DNA of 64,000 nt. It comes from Schistosoma mansoni (taxonomy: Eukaryota > Platyhelminthes > Trematoda > Strigeidida > Schistosomatidae). Below are positions 13,517-23,759 of this stretch, piece after piece. A program made the translations under genes and the position numbers. The DNA is taken from the NCBI RefSeq assembly GCF_000237925.1, contig NW_017386009.1, positions 806,001-870,000 on the forward strand. Direction: 5' to 3'. Numbering within the stretch: the stretch's first letter is position 1; each line of letters opens with the position of its first letter. Below the pieces are notes generated by a model, which saw only the letters and a list, made by a program, of their open reading frames with translations, searched no databases and had not been told where the DNA came from.

Positions 13517-13946
13517 AACTCACTGTTGTAATCTTCTTTGGAATATTTGTCAAAGGTTGAAATGTGTACGAAAATATGGCTTAGCAGATGTAGTTGGCGT
13601 CGAGTCGTGAATGACTATAATCACCACTACAATAAGATTATGCGCTAGATTACGACTTGGATTCCTCGATTGACCGAAAACCATTAGGTTGATTTTGGTC
13701 CAGATAAGATATGTCTGTTGGAGATCTTGTGGAATCGAAAGAATACCGAGACGTGCCGAAGAGTATAGGCAAAATAGCAGAAAAGAAGAGAGTTCGCACG
13801 AACGAGATGGACAACAGGAACGAACAGTGCTTACGGCACGGCGAAACAAACAAGTACAGTAAATCAATCACTGGTCAATTGGTTATAATAGTAATAGTTT
13901 CCAAAATGCCAATCGAGTTCTCGTCATTCTAAGAAGATTACCTGAA
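13517..13946. other. Unassigned sequence between LTR and duplicated segment
   Basis: No gene is recognised. If the plus-strand element landed inside the older minus-strand one, this could be the displaced 5' part of that element, but I see no tRNA-Trp primer site here in minus orientation, so the link is unproven. Confidence 0.3.
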
Positions 13947-14360
13947 TCTCTTGCGATAAAAATCAGTAACTTCTGTATTAGGAGTGAATATCTCATTATT
14001 TCTATAATTCATGTAGGCCAAACGACTAGACCAGTGATCATATTCTCTTCTACCAAAACTATAACTGAATTCCAAAACATCGTCAGATGTGTATAACACA
14101 TACACATTCCGTGTTTTGCTTACGCACCTTGTGAATCCAGATAATGTTACACTGGTTAACATTACATTTTTAATTAATAAATTATCCATTAGTTCATTGT
14201 ACCCATAAAAAGACGATGGAATATCGTCTATTCTGTTCCAACGTGATTTGTCACTAATGAGTTTGTGAGTGTGTGTGGGTGTACATTCAGAACAGAGTGA
14301 TTTTTTCATATTAATTAAGAATGTATGATAATACTGTGTGATCGTTTTTCCGTAAAACAT
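13938..14360 (-). CDS. Hypothetical 140-aa reading frame in duplication copy 1
   Basis: I do not recognise this protein. The frame starts MFYGKTITQYYH shortly downstream of a TATATAAAC stretch, and it has aromatic residues throughout but no clear signal peptide, membrane segment or domain. In this copy the last codons are followed by CAG|GTAATC, a fair splice donor, so it could be a first exon instead of a whole gene. The copy at 17,782-18,198 is the same except for its last few codons, where the duplication boundary falls. Because the two copies are so recent, their agreement says nothing about selection. It could be a non-coding frame. Confidence 0.3.
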   Translation of the reverse strand: MFYGKTITQYYHTFLINMKKSLCSECTPTHTHKLISDKSRWNRIDDIPSSFYGYNELMDNLLIKNVMLTSVTLSGFTRCVSKTRNVYVLYTSDDVLEFSYSFGRREYDHWSSRLAYMNYRNNEIFTPNTEVTDFYRKRFR

Positions 14361-17334
14361 TGTTTATATACGATAAATGGCTAGTAGCTTATCTAAACCG
14401 TTCCAAGTGCTTTGCCATAGACAACAGGATGATCTGTAACTCAGTTTCGCCTCAATTGGCACTCTTCGACAAGATGTACTTGTGTACAGCAAGATGAGTT
14501 GAAGTCAACATCAGCTTTCAATGAATCCACTCACACAGTTTGATGGTACATTAACGTCACAGTTAGCTTGATAAATTGGCTAAACCACTTGCATGAAGGA
14601 TTTGACAATTCGCTCACAGAATCGAAACATAGAAATTACCATCAAGTGGATTGGTGGACACCTTTCAATATCGAAATCAACAATAATTCCTCAAATGATA
14701 ATGTTTCAGGTCAATCACAAACAATGCACAAATCGACCCATCTACCCAAGACGACATTTCAAAGGTCCCGTTCAACAAAACCAATGTGTTCCGAAAACTG
14801 AATGTGTCAGGAAGCGAACTCATAGCCTTTATCATCAAGAGTCAACACACTGTTTTACAATGTAACAAATATCTTTAGAAATCCCCACTAACCAATTTCA
14901 TCTAGTCAATTACTGGTAATCAAAACTGAAGATCTCAAGCATGGTATTAGTGGGGTGACAGCTATAAAGGTCAAACTGTTCGGTTCCACATTCGAAACCT
15001 GTTCAGTCTAATTCAGTTTGGCTAAATGGACAACAGCAACGACCCTCGTACAAATACAACTTATAAGTTGCGTTGTCTGTTCGAATAGTGGTAAAGACCA
15101 ATGATCAGTCAGTCAGTCACAACGTAGAACTTCGTACGTACCTACATCAGTTCGATTTGCCATAGCACATTAACACAGAGATGCAGTTGTCGATTCAAAT
15201 CCCATAGTGGTAGAAGTAGTAAGAGTATAAACAGTAATCGGAAAGATTAGGGTTTGATGTTATTGAAGGAGTATAATTCAATGAAATAAATTTGAAAGAA
15301 GAAAAACGAAAGAGACATAAAGAATTCAGAAGATTAGAGTTTTTGGGAGAACACAATGAGTGGATACACCTTCGCCATTGCAAAGGATTTTGAGCCATGT
15401 CATTCAAGGTCTCTAACCATCGATTGCTATCATCTCGCGAATCCCAAGCAGGTAGTCTACACCTACCAACATGGCTCAGTCCACTTGTCTGTGACTTCAT
15501 GGATTTGTGCCACGTTTTGGTCTGGCTGCCCCTAGCTTTCTTCCAACCTACTCCTACAGCATTAAACATTGCACGTCGGAGCAGTCGGTGGTTGGGCATA
15601 CGTAACACGTATCCCAGCCATCTCAACTGATGAAGTTTCACTACTTCATCAATCGATTTGCCATCCTTACCTAGTACCCGTTTCCTAACAACTGCATTAC
15701 TTACCGGGTGGTCCCAGGATATACGAGCAATGCTTCGAAGACCCCTATGATCGAACACTAGTAGCCTACGAATATCCTCCACTCTTACCGGCCATGTTTC
15801 GCTGCCATAAAGTAGGACGGAACGAACTGCTGCACAGTAAACCCGTCCTTTTGTTGCCAGACGGACATCTCGCCTTCGCCATAAATGACGCAAGTTGGCA
15901 AAAGCTTGACGAACCTTCTGTATCCGTACTGAGATTTCGTCACACACCAGACCACAAGGGCTGATGAGACTCCCAAGATAAGTGAAGCGGTCAACACGCT
16001 CAACTACTTCACTCCCTATCATTAGTTCAGGTGCCGATGCCACCCAATCCTGAAGTAACATTTTGCACTTCGAGGGAGAGAATCGCATCCCGAACATGCC
16101 TGCATAGTTGCTTATAGCGGTCAGAAGACTCTGCATTTTGTCAGTGTCTTCACCAAATAAAACTATGTCGTCAGCGTATTCCAAGTCAACAAGTGAGCCT
16201 CCTGGTAAAAGTTCAACTCCTGGAGATTGAGATGATGAAAGTGATATTTCTAATAGCACGTCAACGACAAAGTTAAACAAGAATGGAGAGAGTGGACAGC
16301 CCTCACGAACACCACTTGAGGTAACCAAGACCAATGATAATTCTAACTGAATCGAGATTTACAATCTGAAATAACGAAATCTGAGTTGTCTAGCGTTTTC
16401 GAAAGTACATTTCAACAATATTCGATCATTCATAAATTTCCCAAATATACGAATTCACCTTCGTGTCGTTATACAACGAATTCATAAACGCACCTCACTA
16501 GAACCTCACAACAACATGAAGCTGGTTGGCATTAATTTTGGGATTTCGCACGAAAGGTAGGGAATGTTTAGGATGAAACCTACACCACGGAATTCACTCA
16601 CTTCAGGAACACCATCCAACTAACGTTACCATGTGATTAAGATCAAATCCATCATACACAAAGATCTCCACTCAGTCGAAAAACTAATTTGAAGTTGACT
16701 ATCTACTCAACACTACTTACGAAAATGTAATTTTTGGGTTCAGTGTACCTACAATGACCAACCGCACACCGAAATAAGAGGAGTATTTGTGCAATTGCTA
16801 CAATGAACACTATCACTGATCACTTCGAATACAGGAAAATGCTTGGAATTCTGGGAGTGTTATTCATTACACAGACATATACACTTAATAACCAAGCATA
16901 GGTCAGTATCCTCATTCAATCGGTACACAGCACTACTACTATTGATAGGGTCTTCACGAGGTAACCTTTAAGTTCAGTGGGATTTTGTGGAATGGTTACT
17001 GGTTTCAAATCAAGCACAATAACCAAAGTGGAGATACTGTGAACTACAGTACACAACTGTTTACCTGAGATGCATGCAAAATAACGACTGATAAAATAAA
17101 TACACCGGTTCAAGCCTACTAATTTGTTACAAATGTTATAGACACCAACCACAGAATCGGCTTGAGGAATTGAAGATTATGTTTTAGACATCAAACCGAC
17201 ACGTATTTTGACCATTTAAACAACCATGTGCTACCAAGTAGAGAGAACTAAATGTCAAGTAGATGCACACACATTATGATATCCTCACTCATTCTTAAGC
17301 CCCACTTCTGTCAAACAGGAGGTTTAGTTATGCC
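13947..17334. repeat. Tandem segmental duplication, copy 1 (3.39 kb)
   Basis: This segment recurs in direct orientation at 17,785-21,172, at a constant offset of 3,838 bp. I found only about four single-base differences, for example near 13,957, 14,044 and 14,886. It includes the 140-aa frame on the minus strand, a 5'-truncated LINE with its target-site duplication, and non-coding sequence. About 450 bp of single-copy sequence (17,335-17,784) separates the copies. Near identity means a very recent duplication, or an assembly artefact such as unmerged haplotypes. Confidence 0.9.
15106..16326 (-). mobile_element. 5'-truncated RTE-like LINE (family A), copy 1
   Basis: The minus strand encodes the second half of a non-LTR reverse transcriptase: GVREGCPLSPFLFNF, then the catalytic YADD within LEYADDIVLFGED, then the long C-terminal region with YLGSLIS, LLYGSETW and RWLGYVLRMPNH, typical of RTE-type LINEs. 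The 3' end carries CAGTCAGTCAGTC, the plus-strand view of an ACTG-repeat tail. A 12-bp target-site duplication AAGACCAATGAT flanks it (15,094-15,105 and 16,327-16,338), so this is a complete insertion event, 5'-truncated inside the RT. The reading frame is open for its whole length (ORF 15,195-16,334), suggesting a young copy. Confidence 0.85.
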
Positions 17335-17784
17335 GAACGGACAGAATTGGTGCGAAGAACAATAATACTCACCACCCTTTATGTCTGAACCTTTCTCAAC
17401 ATTATCAGTGACTTCATTTTGTTTTGTTAGTGATTTGCATTAGTTCTAATTCAACCGACATGATGTTTGCCATTTTCAATTTCTAACATTGGATGATTCA
17501 AATTCAATACTTTAGTCATCGTAACACAATTACAATAATTTTGATTTTATAATCTTACAACCGGATCAATGAACTTTCGAAAAAAATAATTCACTCCAAT
17601 ATTGCTTGTTCTTAAGTATTTGATCAAAATTTCTAAAATGTCGTGTCCTATAAGGATTTTGAATACATTCCAACAAGGTTGCTGTTATACCGTTGAACAA
17701 TCACTCGGAAACACTGATCAGTCAAATGGACAAAGATTGATTTCGTGTTAATTAGCACTCACCAATACACTCAACGACTGATTA
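17335..17784. other. Single-copy spacer between the two duplicated segments
   Basis: This stretch is AT-rich with no open frame or repeat that I recognise. It is the only sequence that distinguishes the junction between the two copies, so it is the place to anchor a test of the assembly. Confidence 0.5.
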
Positions 17785-18198
17785 TCTCTTGCGACAAAAA
17801 TCAGTAACTTCTGTATTAGGAGTGAATATCTCATTATTTCTATAATTCATGTAGGCCAAACGACTAGACCAGTGATCATATTCCCTTCTACCAAAACTAT
17901 AACTGAATTCCAAAACATCGTCAGATGTGTATAACACATACACATTCCGTGTTTTGCTTACGCACCTTGTGAATCCAGATAATGTTACACTGGTTAACAT
18001 TACATTTTTAATTAATAAATTATCCATTAGTTCATTGTACCCATAAAAAGACGATGGAATATCGTCTATTCTGTTCCAACGTGATTTGTCACTAATGAGT
18101 TTGTGAGTGTGTGTGGGTGTACATTCAGAACAGAGTGATTTTTTCATATTAATTAAGAATGTATGATAATACTGTGTGATCGTTTTTCCGTAAAACAT
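17782..18198 (-). CDS. Hypothetical 138-aa reading frame in duplication copy 2
   Basis: This is the duplicate of the frame at 13,938-14,360, with the same sequence up to the boundary and then a different short end (CRKR in place of YRKRFR). The possible splice donor seen in copy 1 is lost here. Function is unknown and coding status doubtful. Confidence 0.25.
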   Translation of the reverse strand: MFYGKTITQYYHTFLINMKKSLCSECTPTHTHKLISDKSRWNRIDDIPSSFYGYNELMDNLLIKNVMLTSVTLSGFTRCVSKTRNVYVLYTSDDVLEFSYSFGRREYDHWSSRLAYMNYRNNEIFTPNTEVTDFCRKR

Positions 18199-21172
18199 TG
18201 TTTATATACGATAAATGGCTAGTAGCTTATCTAAACCGTTCCAAGTGCTTTGCCATAGACAACAGGATGATCTGTAACTCAGTTTCGCCTCAATTGGCAC
18301 TCTTCGACAAGATGTACTTGTGTACAGCAAGATGAGTTGAAGTCAACATCAGCTTTCAATGAATCCACTCACACAGTTTGATGGTACATTAACGTCACAG
18401 TTAGCTTGATAAATTGGCTAAACCACTTGCATGAAGGATTTGACAATTCGCTCACAGAATCGAAACATAGAAATTACCATCAAGTGGATTGGTGGACACC
18501 TTTCAATATCGAAATCAACAATAATTCCTCAAATGATAATGTTTCAGGTCAATCACAAACAATGCACAAATCGACCCATCTACCCAAGACGACATTTCAA
18601 AGGTCCCGTTCAACAAAACCAATGTGTTCCGAAAACTGAATGTGTCAGGAAGCGAACTCATAGCCTTTATCATCAAGAGTCAACACACTGTTTTACAATG
18701 TAACAAATATCTTTAGAAATCCCCACCAACCAATTTCATCTAGTCAATTACTGGTAATCAAAACTGAAGATCTCAAGCATGGTATTAGTGGGGTGACAGC
18801 TATAAAGGTCAAACTGTTCGGTTCCACATTCGAAACCTGTTCAGTCTAATTCAGTTTGGCTAAATGGACAACAGCAACGACCCTCGTACAAATACAACTT
18901 ATAAGTTGCGTTGTCTGTTCGAATAGTGGTAAAGACCAATGATCAGTCAGTCAGTCACAACGTAGAACTTCGTACGTACCTACATCAGTTCGATTTGCCA
19001 TAGCACATTAACACAGAGATGCAGTTGTCGATTCAAATCCCATAGTGGTAGAAGTAGTAAGAGTATAAACAGTAATCGGAAAGATTAGGGTTTGATGTTA
19101 TTGAAGGAGTATAATTCAATGAAATAAATTTGAAAGAAGAAAAACGAAAGAGACATAAAGAATTCAGAAGATTAGAGTTTTTGGGAGAACACAATGAGTG
19201 GATACACCTTCGCCATTGCAAAGGATTTTGAGCCATGTCATTCAAGGTCTCTAACCATCGATTGCTATCATCTCGCGAATCCCAAGCAGGTAGTCTACAC
19301 CTACCAACATGGCTCAGTCCACTTGTCTGTGACTTCATGGATTTGTGCCACGTTTTGGTCTGGCTGCCCCTAGCTTTCTTCCAACCTACTCCTACAGCAT
19401 TAAACATTGCACGTCGGAGCAGTCGGTGGTTGGGCATACGTAACACGTATCCCAGCCATCTCAACTGATGAAGTTTCACTACTTCATCAATCGATTTGCC
19501 ATCCTTACCTAGTACCCGTTTCCTAACAACTGCATTACTTACCGGGTGGTCCCAGGATATACGAGCAATGCTTCGAAGACCCCTATGATCGAACACTAGT
19601 AGCCTACGAATATCCTCCACTCTTACCGGCCATGTTTCGCTGCCATAAAGTAGGACGGAACGAACTGCTGCACAGTAAACCCGTCCTTTTGTTGCCAGAC
19701 GGACATCTCGCCTTCGCCATAAATGACGCAAGTTGGCAAAAGCTTGACGAACCTTCTGTATCCGTACTGAGATTTCGTCACACACCAGACCACAAGGGCT
19801 GATGAGACTCCCAAGATAAGTGAAGCGGTCAACACGCTCAACTACTTCACTCCCTATCATTAGTTCAGGTGCCGATGCCACCCAATCCTGAAGTAACATT
19901 TTGCACTTCGAGGGAGAGAATCGCATCCCGAACATGCCTGCATAGTTGCTTATAGCGGTCAGAAGACTCTGCATTTTGTCAGTGTCTTCACCAAATAAAA
20001 CTATGTCGTCAGCGTATTCCAAGTCAACAAGTGAGCCTCCTGGTAAAAGTTCAACTCCTGGAGATTGAGATGATGAAAGTGATATTTCTAATAGCACGTC
20101 AACGACAAAGTTAAACAAGAATGGAGAGAGTGGACAGCCCTCACGAACACCACTTGAGGTAACCAAGACCAATGATAATTCTAACTGAATCGAGATTTAC
20201 AATCTGAAATAACGAAATCTGAGTTGTCTAGCGTTTTCGAAAGTACATTTCAACAATATTCGATCATTCATAAATTTCCCAAATATACGAATTCACCTTC
20301 GTGTCGTTATACAACGAATTCATAAACGCACCTCACTAGAACCTCACAACAACATGAAGCTGGTTGGCATTAATTTTGGGATTTCGCACGAAAGGTAGGG
20401 AATGTTTAGGATGAAACCTACACCACGGAATTCACTCACTTCAGGAACACCATCCAACTAACGTTACCATGTGATTAAGATCAAATCCATCATACACAAA
20501 GATCTCCACTCAGTCGAAAAACTAATTTGAAGTTGACTATCTACTCAACACTACTTACGAAAATGTAATTTTTGGGTTCAGTGTACCTACAATGACCAAC
20601 CGCACACCGAAATAAGAGGAGTATTTGTGCAATTGCTACAATGAACACTATCACTGATCACTTCGAATACAGGAAAATGCTTGGAATTCTGGGAGTGTTA
20701 TTCATTACACAGACATATACACTTAATAACCAAGCATAGGTCAGTATCCTCATTCAATCGGTACACAGCACTACTACTATTGATAGGGTCTTCACGAGGT
20801 AACCTTTAAGTTCAGTGGGATTTTGTGGAATGGTTACTGGTTTCAAATCAAGCACAATAACCAAAGTGGAGATACTGTGAACTACAGTACACAACTGTTT
20901 ACCTGAGATGCATGCAAAATAACGACTGATAAAATAAATACACCGGTTCAAGCCTACTAATTTGTTACAAATGTTATAGACACCAACCACAGAATCGGCT
21001 TGAGGAATTGAAGATTATGTTTTAGACATCAAACCGACACGTATTTTGACCATTTAAACAACCATGTGCTACCAAGTAGAGAGAACTAAATGTCAAGTAG
21101 ATGCACACACATTATGATATCCTCACTCATTCTTAAGCCCCACTTCTGTCAAACAGGAGGTTCAGTTGTGCT
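17785..21172. repeat. Tandem segmental duplication, copy 2 (3.39 kb)
   Basis: This is the direct repeat of 13,947-17,334. Its right end falls at the shared sequence AAACAGGAGGTT, after which the copies diverge. It sits about 500 bp from the 3' end of the tetraspanin gene. Confidence 0.9.
18944..20164 (-). mobile_element. 5'-truncated RTE-like LINE (family A), copy 2 (copied by duplication)
   Basis: It is identical in structure to 15,106-16,326, including the same 12-bp target-site duplication (18,932-18,943 and 20,165-20,176) and the same 379-aa open frame (19,033-20,172). It was therefore carried along by the segmental duplication and not inserted independently. Confidence 0.85.
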
Positions 21173-21604
21173 GAAGGAAGATATTTATTTATTAGGTGGA
21201 TATCGTAGCGATTATTTGCTTAATTTATTTCGTTTGGCTTCATCGCGGTCTTTTAGGATTATAACTGAATAGTGACATTTTATATCAATATTTTTCTGTA
21301 AATTAATAGAAATTAAGGTAGTTAACAAATGAAAGAAGATATCGGTTATCTGATTTCGGACATTCGGGAAACGTAAATATTTGAAGGTTACAAGATATGT
21401 AGTTAAAATTGAAATGAATTATTGTTAGTTTGTGGTTATAAATATACAAGGGGATCAACGCAGTTCAATTTGCATAAGAATGACTCAAATGAAACGATGA
21501 GAATGTCAATATCGTGTTTCAGTGGAACTGATATTTATCGTAAACGAAGTTGAATACACGATTTTTAACCAACACACAATACTTTAGGCAGTGAAAAAGT
21601 ATCG

Positions 21605-21610
21605 TTTAAT
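21605..21610 (-). terminator. Possible polyadenylation signal (ATTAAA) of the tetraspanin gene
   Basis: ATTAAA on the minus strand lies about 60 nt past the tetraspanin stop codon at 21,672. It is the commonest variant of AATAAA. It could also be chance in AT-rich DNA. Confidence 0.4.
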
Positions 21611-21671
21611 GAAAGCCAAAGGGAAACAAAACGGAACGGATAGATACCACAAACCGTCTCTTTTGTAATGA

Positions 21672-23481
21672 TTACACAATTTCGTACTCCTTTATTTGAT
21701 GAACCATAAACCAAGTTATGATAGCGGTTAACAACTGAAGGAAGCATACACCAAATGCGACAAGAGCAATTATTATCAGGTTGCGTTTTAAGAATGCTGC
21801 AAAAACAGACACACACCCCTAGGAACGAAGAAAGGGAAATTGTTACCATACGATATATGGATGAGTAGTAGAAACATTTGTGATATATGTTAGGTTTACC
21901 TATACCTGTAGTTTACAAATAGTGCCCATGTGCGATTCGATCACTAGCAAACGAGTATTTCATCAATACCAACTCCTTGACTGGTAGACCATAAGGGCTG
22001 AATATACTCAAACACACTGTTGTATTTAAACAACTGTCGGTTTGAATCATCAGTATAACGAAGCACACTAAACCCTTTTATATTCTCAGTAAAAGCGCTG
22101 AAACACCTGGTATTTCCTTTGCGTTAACGTTGCTTTGGACGATTAGGGAGACCTAGCGAGACAAATCGTAAGCAGAAGAGTAGGACATTCAGTACCATTT
22201 AACAAAATGTCCATTAAAAATCTTAAACTAGAATCAATAAGATTGTTTCCGGTATTATAAAGGAGTGAAAATACCCAAGACAAGGACTGGGCCTTACCGA
22301 ACATCAAATTATGGGCACACAATGACCACAGTGATAGTCTTGTGCAATATTCAAAGGGTAACCGACATCCTCAGCATGAAGTTTAGACCAACATCTAAGG
22401 GAACATAAACGCTCCCCAAATAATTCGGTCTCTATATACATATTAATCTTGGTGGCGATTACTATGGGTCATGTGATGACTCGTCAAGCTTGAGTCTTGG
22501 CTTAATCGTTATCAGCTTTTTGCTACAATCTAGTTTTCATCAGTTATCTTGTACTTCATCAGGTCTCCAGTAACCAGGTTAAACTTAACACCTATACACA
22601 GGAACATCATGAATGATATACACAGAATCCAATGGCTTTACAAATAAAAATACACTTCTAAATATCCAGTTACATCAAAGTAGCATGGAATAAACTCACA
22701 AAACTGTTGATAGGAAGGTTGAGTCACTTATAGATTGACAGTCAAATCCTGATGGAAAAAATTTATTAACGGCATATTCATATCTACAAATAATATGTCG
22801 ATTCACTGCTAATATCTTAAACACAGTCGACTATACCACACTCAATAATCAGTTTTTGACAAACAAGTATTTGGAATAACCAAAACTTACTTTATTGAAT
22901 ACTGTTCTCTCCTTTTTGCACGACTGTGGGGTTCCTTCTATATAGTCTTTAGGACCTTTGACTCCACAACATTGGAACTACAGCAGTTAAGATGCAGTTA
23001 TGACTTACTGATGATTGAACCAAATCCATGAATAGAGTTACCTCTTTGGTTGGATTGTTTATAGCACTAGTCATCGATTTCTCAAGTCCCTTATCAATCT
23101 CTTGCCTGTAAACAAACGCAATTATGGAAACAGCCAATTCAGCAACCAGAAGTACGATGAGGAGGAAAGAATACTACATGCTGTGCCTTAGCTAAAGTAA
23201 CCTACCAAATACAGCATATAAACATTCTCCTTTATAGCCCCACAGCAGCCCAGGAAGCTCACTATAAGAACTATCGCTCCAATAGTAATTACAGTGATGG
23301 GTACTGCGTACCAGACAATGTGCAAGTTGTCTCCATATTGGCTGGATTTAACTTGCATATAGGCACCAGTTCCGATTAGCACAAGGGAACACATCTAAAA
23401 GCAGGAAAGTAGAAAAAAATCGAATATTATTACTAGACAGATAGTGTTCATAACGAACAAACTAAACTTTAGGAAACCCAT
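21672..23481 (-). CDS. Tetraspanin, five exons, apparently complete (211 aa)
   Basis: Exons on the minus strand are 23,481-23,434, 23,394-23,206, 23,173-23,009, 22,977-22,891 and 21,818-21,672. All are phase 0 with GT/AG borders and introns of 39, 32, 31 and 1,072 nt. The product has four membrane segments (about residues 7-27, 47-66, 78-100 and 176-199). GCCG follows TM2 (65-68) and a conserved Glu lies in TM3. The large extracellular loop carries FQCCG (135-139), SC (Cys154) and GC (Cys165), a four-cysteine loop. The tail ends EYEIV, a possible YxxPhi endocytic sorting signal. Length fits the family. Tetraspanins organise membrane microdomains, and in schistosomes several are tegument surface proteins, but tegument location here is inference. 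I chose ATG at 23,481 because it gives the canonical short cytoplasmic start MGFLKFSLF before TM1. An ATTAAA polyadenylation-like signal lies at 21,610-21,605. Confidence 0.9.
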
Positions 23482-23759
23482 TCCAGACGCGACAACTGCT
23501 TCCCCGAAAATAGCTGAAATCGATAATCCCTCCGTTTATATTGAGTTCTAATCAGTAGAACAATCAAACAAATAATTAAGTGGTTTGAATGGCTAAGGAG
23601 GAAATTGACGAAGCTCTCACCTAACGGGCTTCTGTATCTAGTAGCAGTGAGTTATCTATTCTTCCAGGTTGGAACCCAGGTACATTACTGATGAAAGGGA
23701 AAAAAATGAATTAGCGAATTGTAGTGAGATATTGTCCTAGATTCCCAGGAATATGTCAA
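23482..23759. other. Upstream flank of the tetraspanin gene
   Basis: This is the 5' flank of the minus-strand gene, where its promoter and leader should lie. I see no TATA box or other site that I would defend. The LINE remnant starts just beyond. Confidence 0.3.

Noticed and set aside
14568-14865. Overlapping plus-strand frames in the duplicated segment (77 and 90 codons)
   Set aside because: Two overlapping frames of similar length, no domain and no start context. Their repetition in copy 2 only reflects the duplication.
15397-15630. Plus-strand 77-codon frame within LINE family A (also at 19,235-19,468)
   Set aside because: It is antisense to the reverse transcriptase frame and has no motif of its own.
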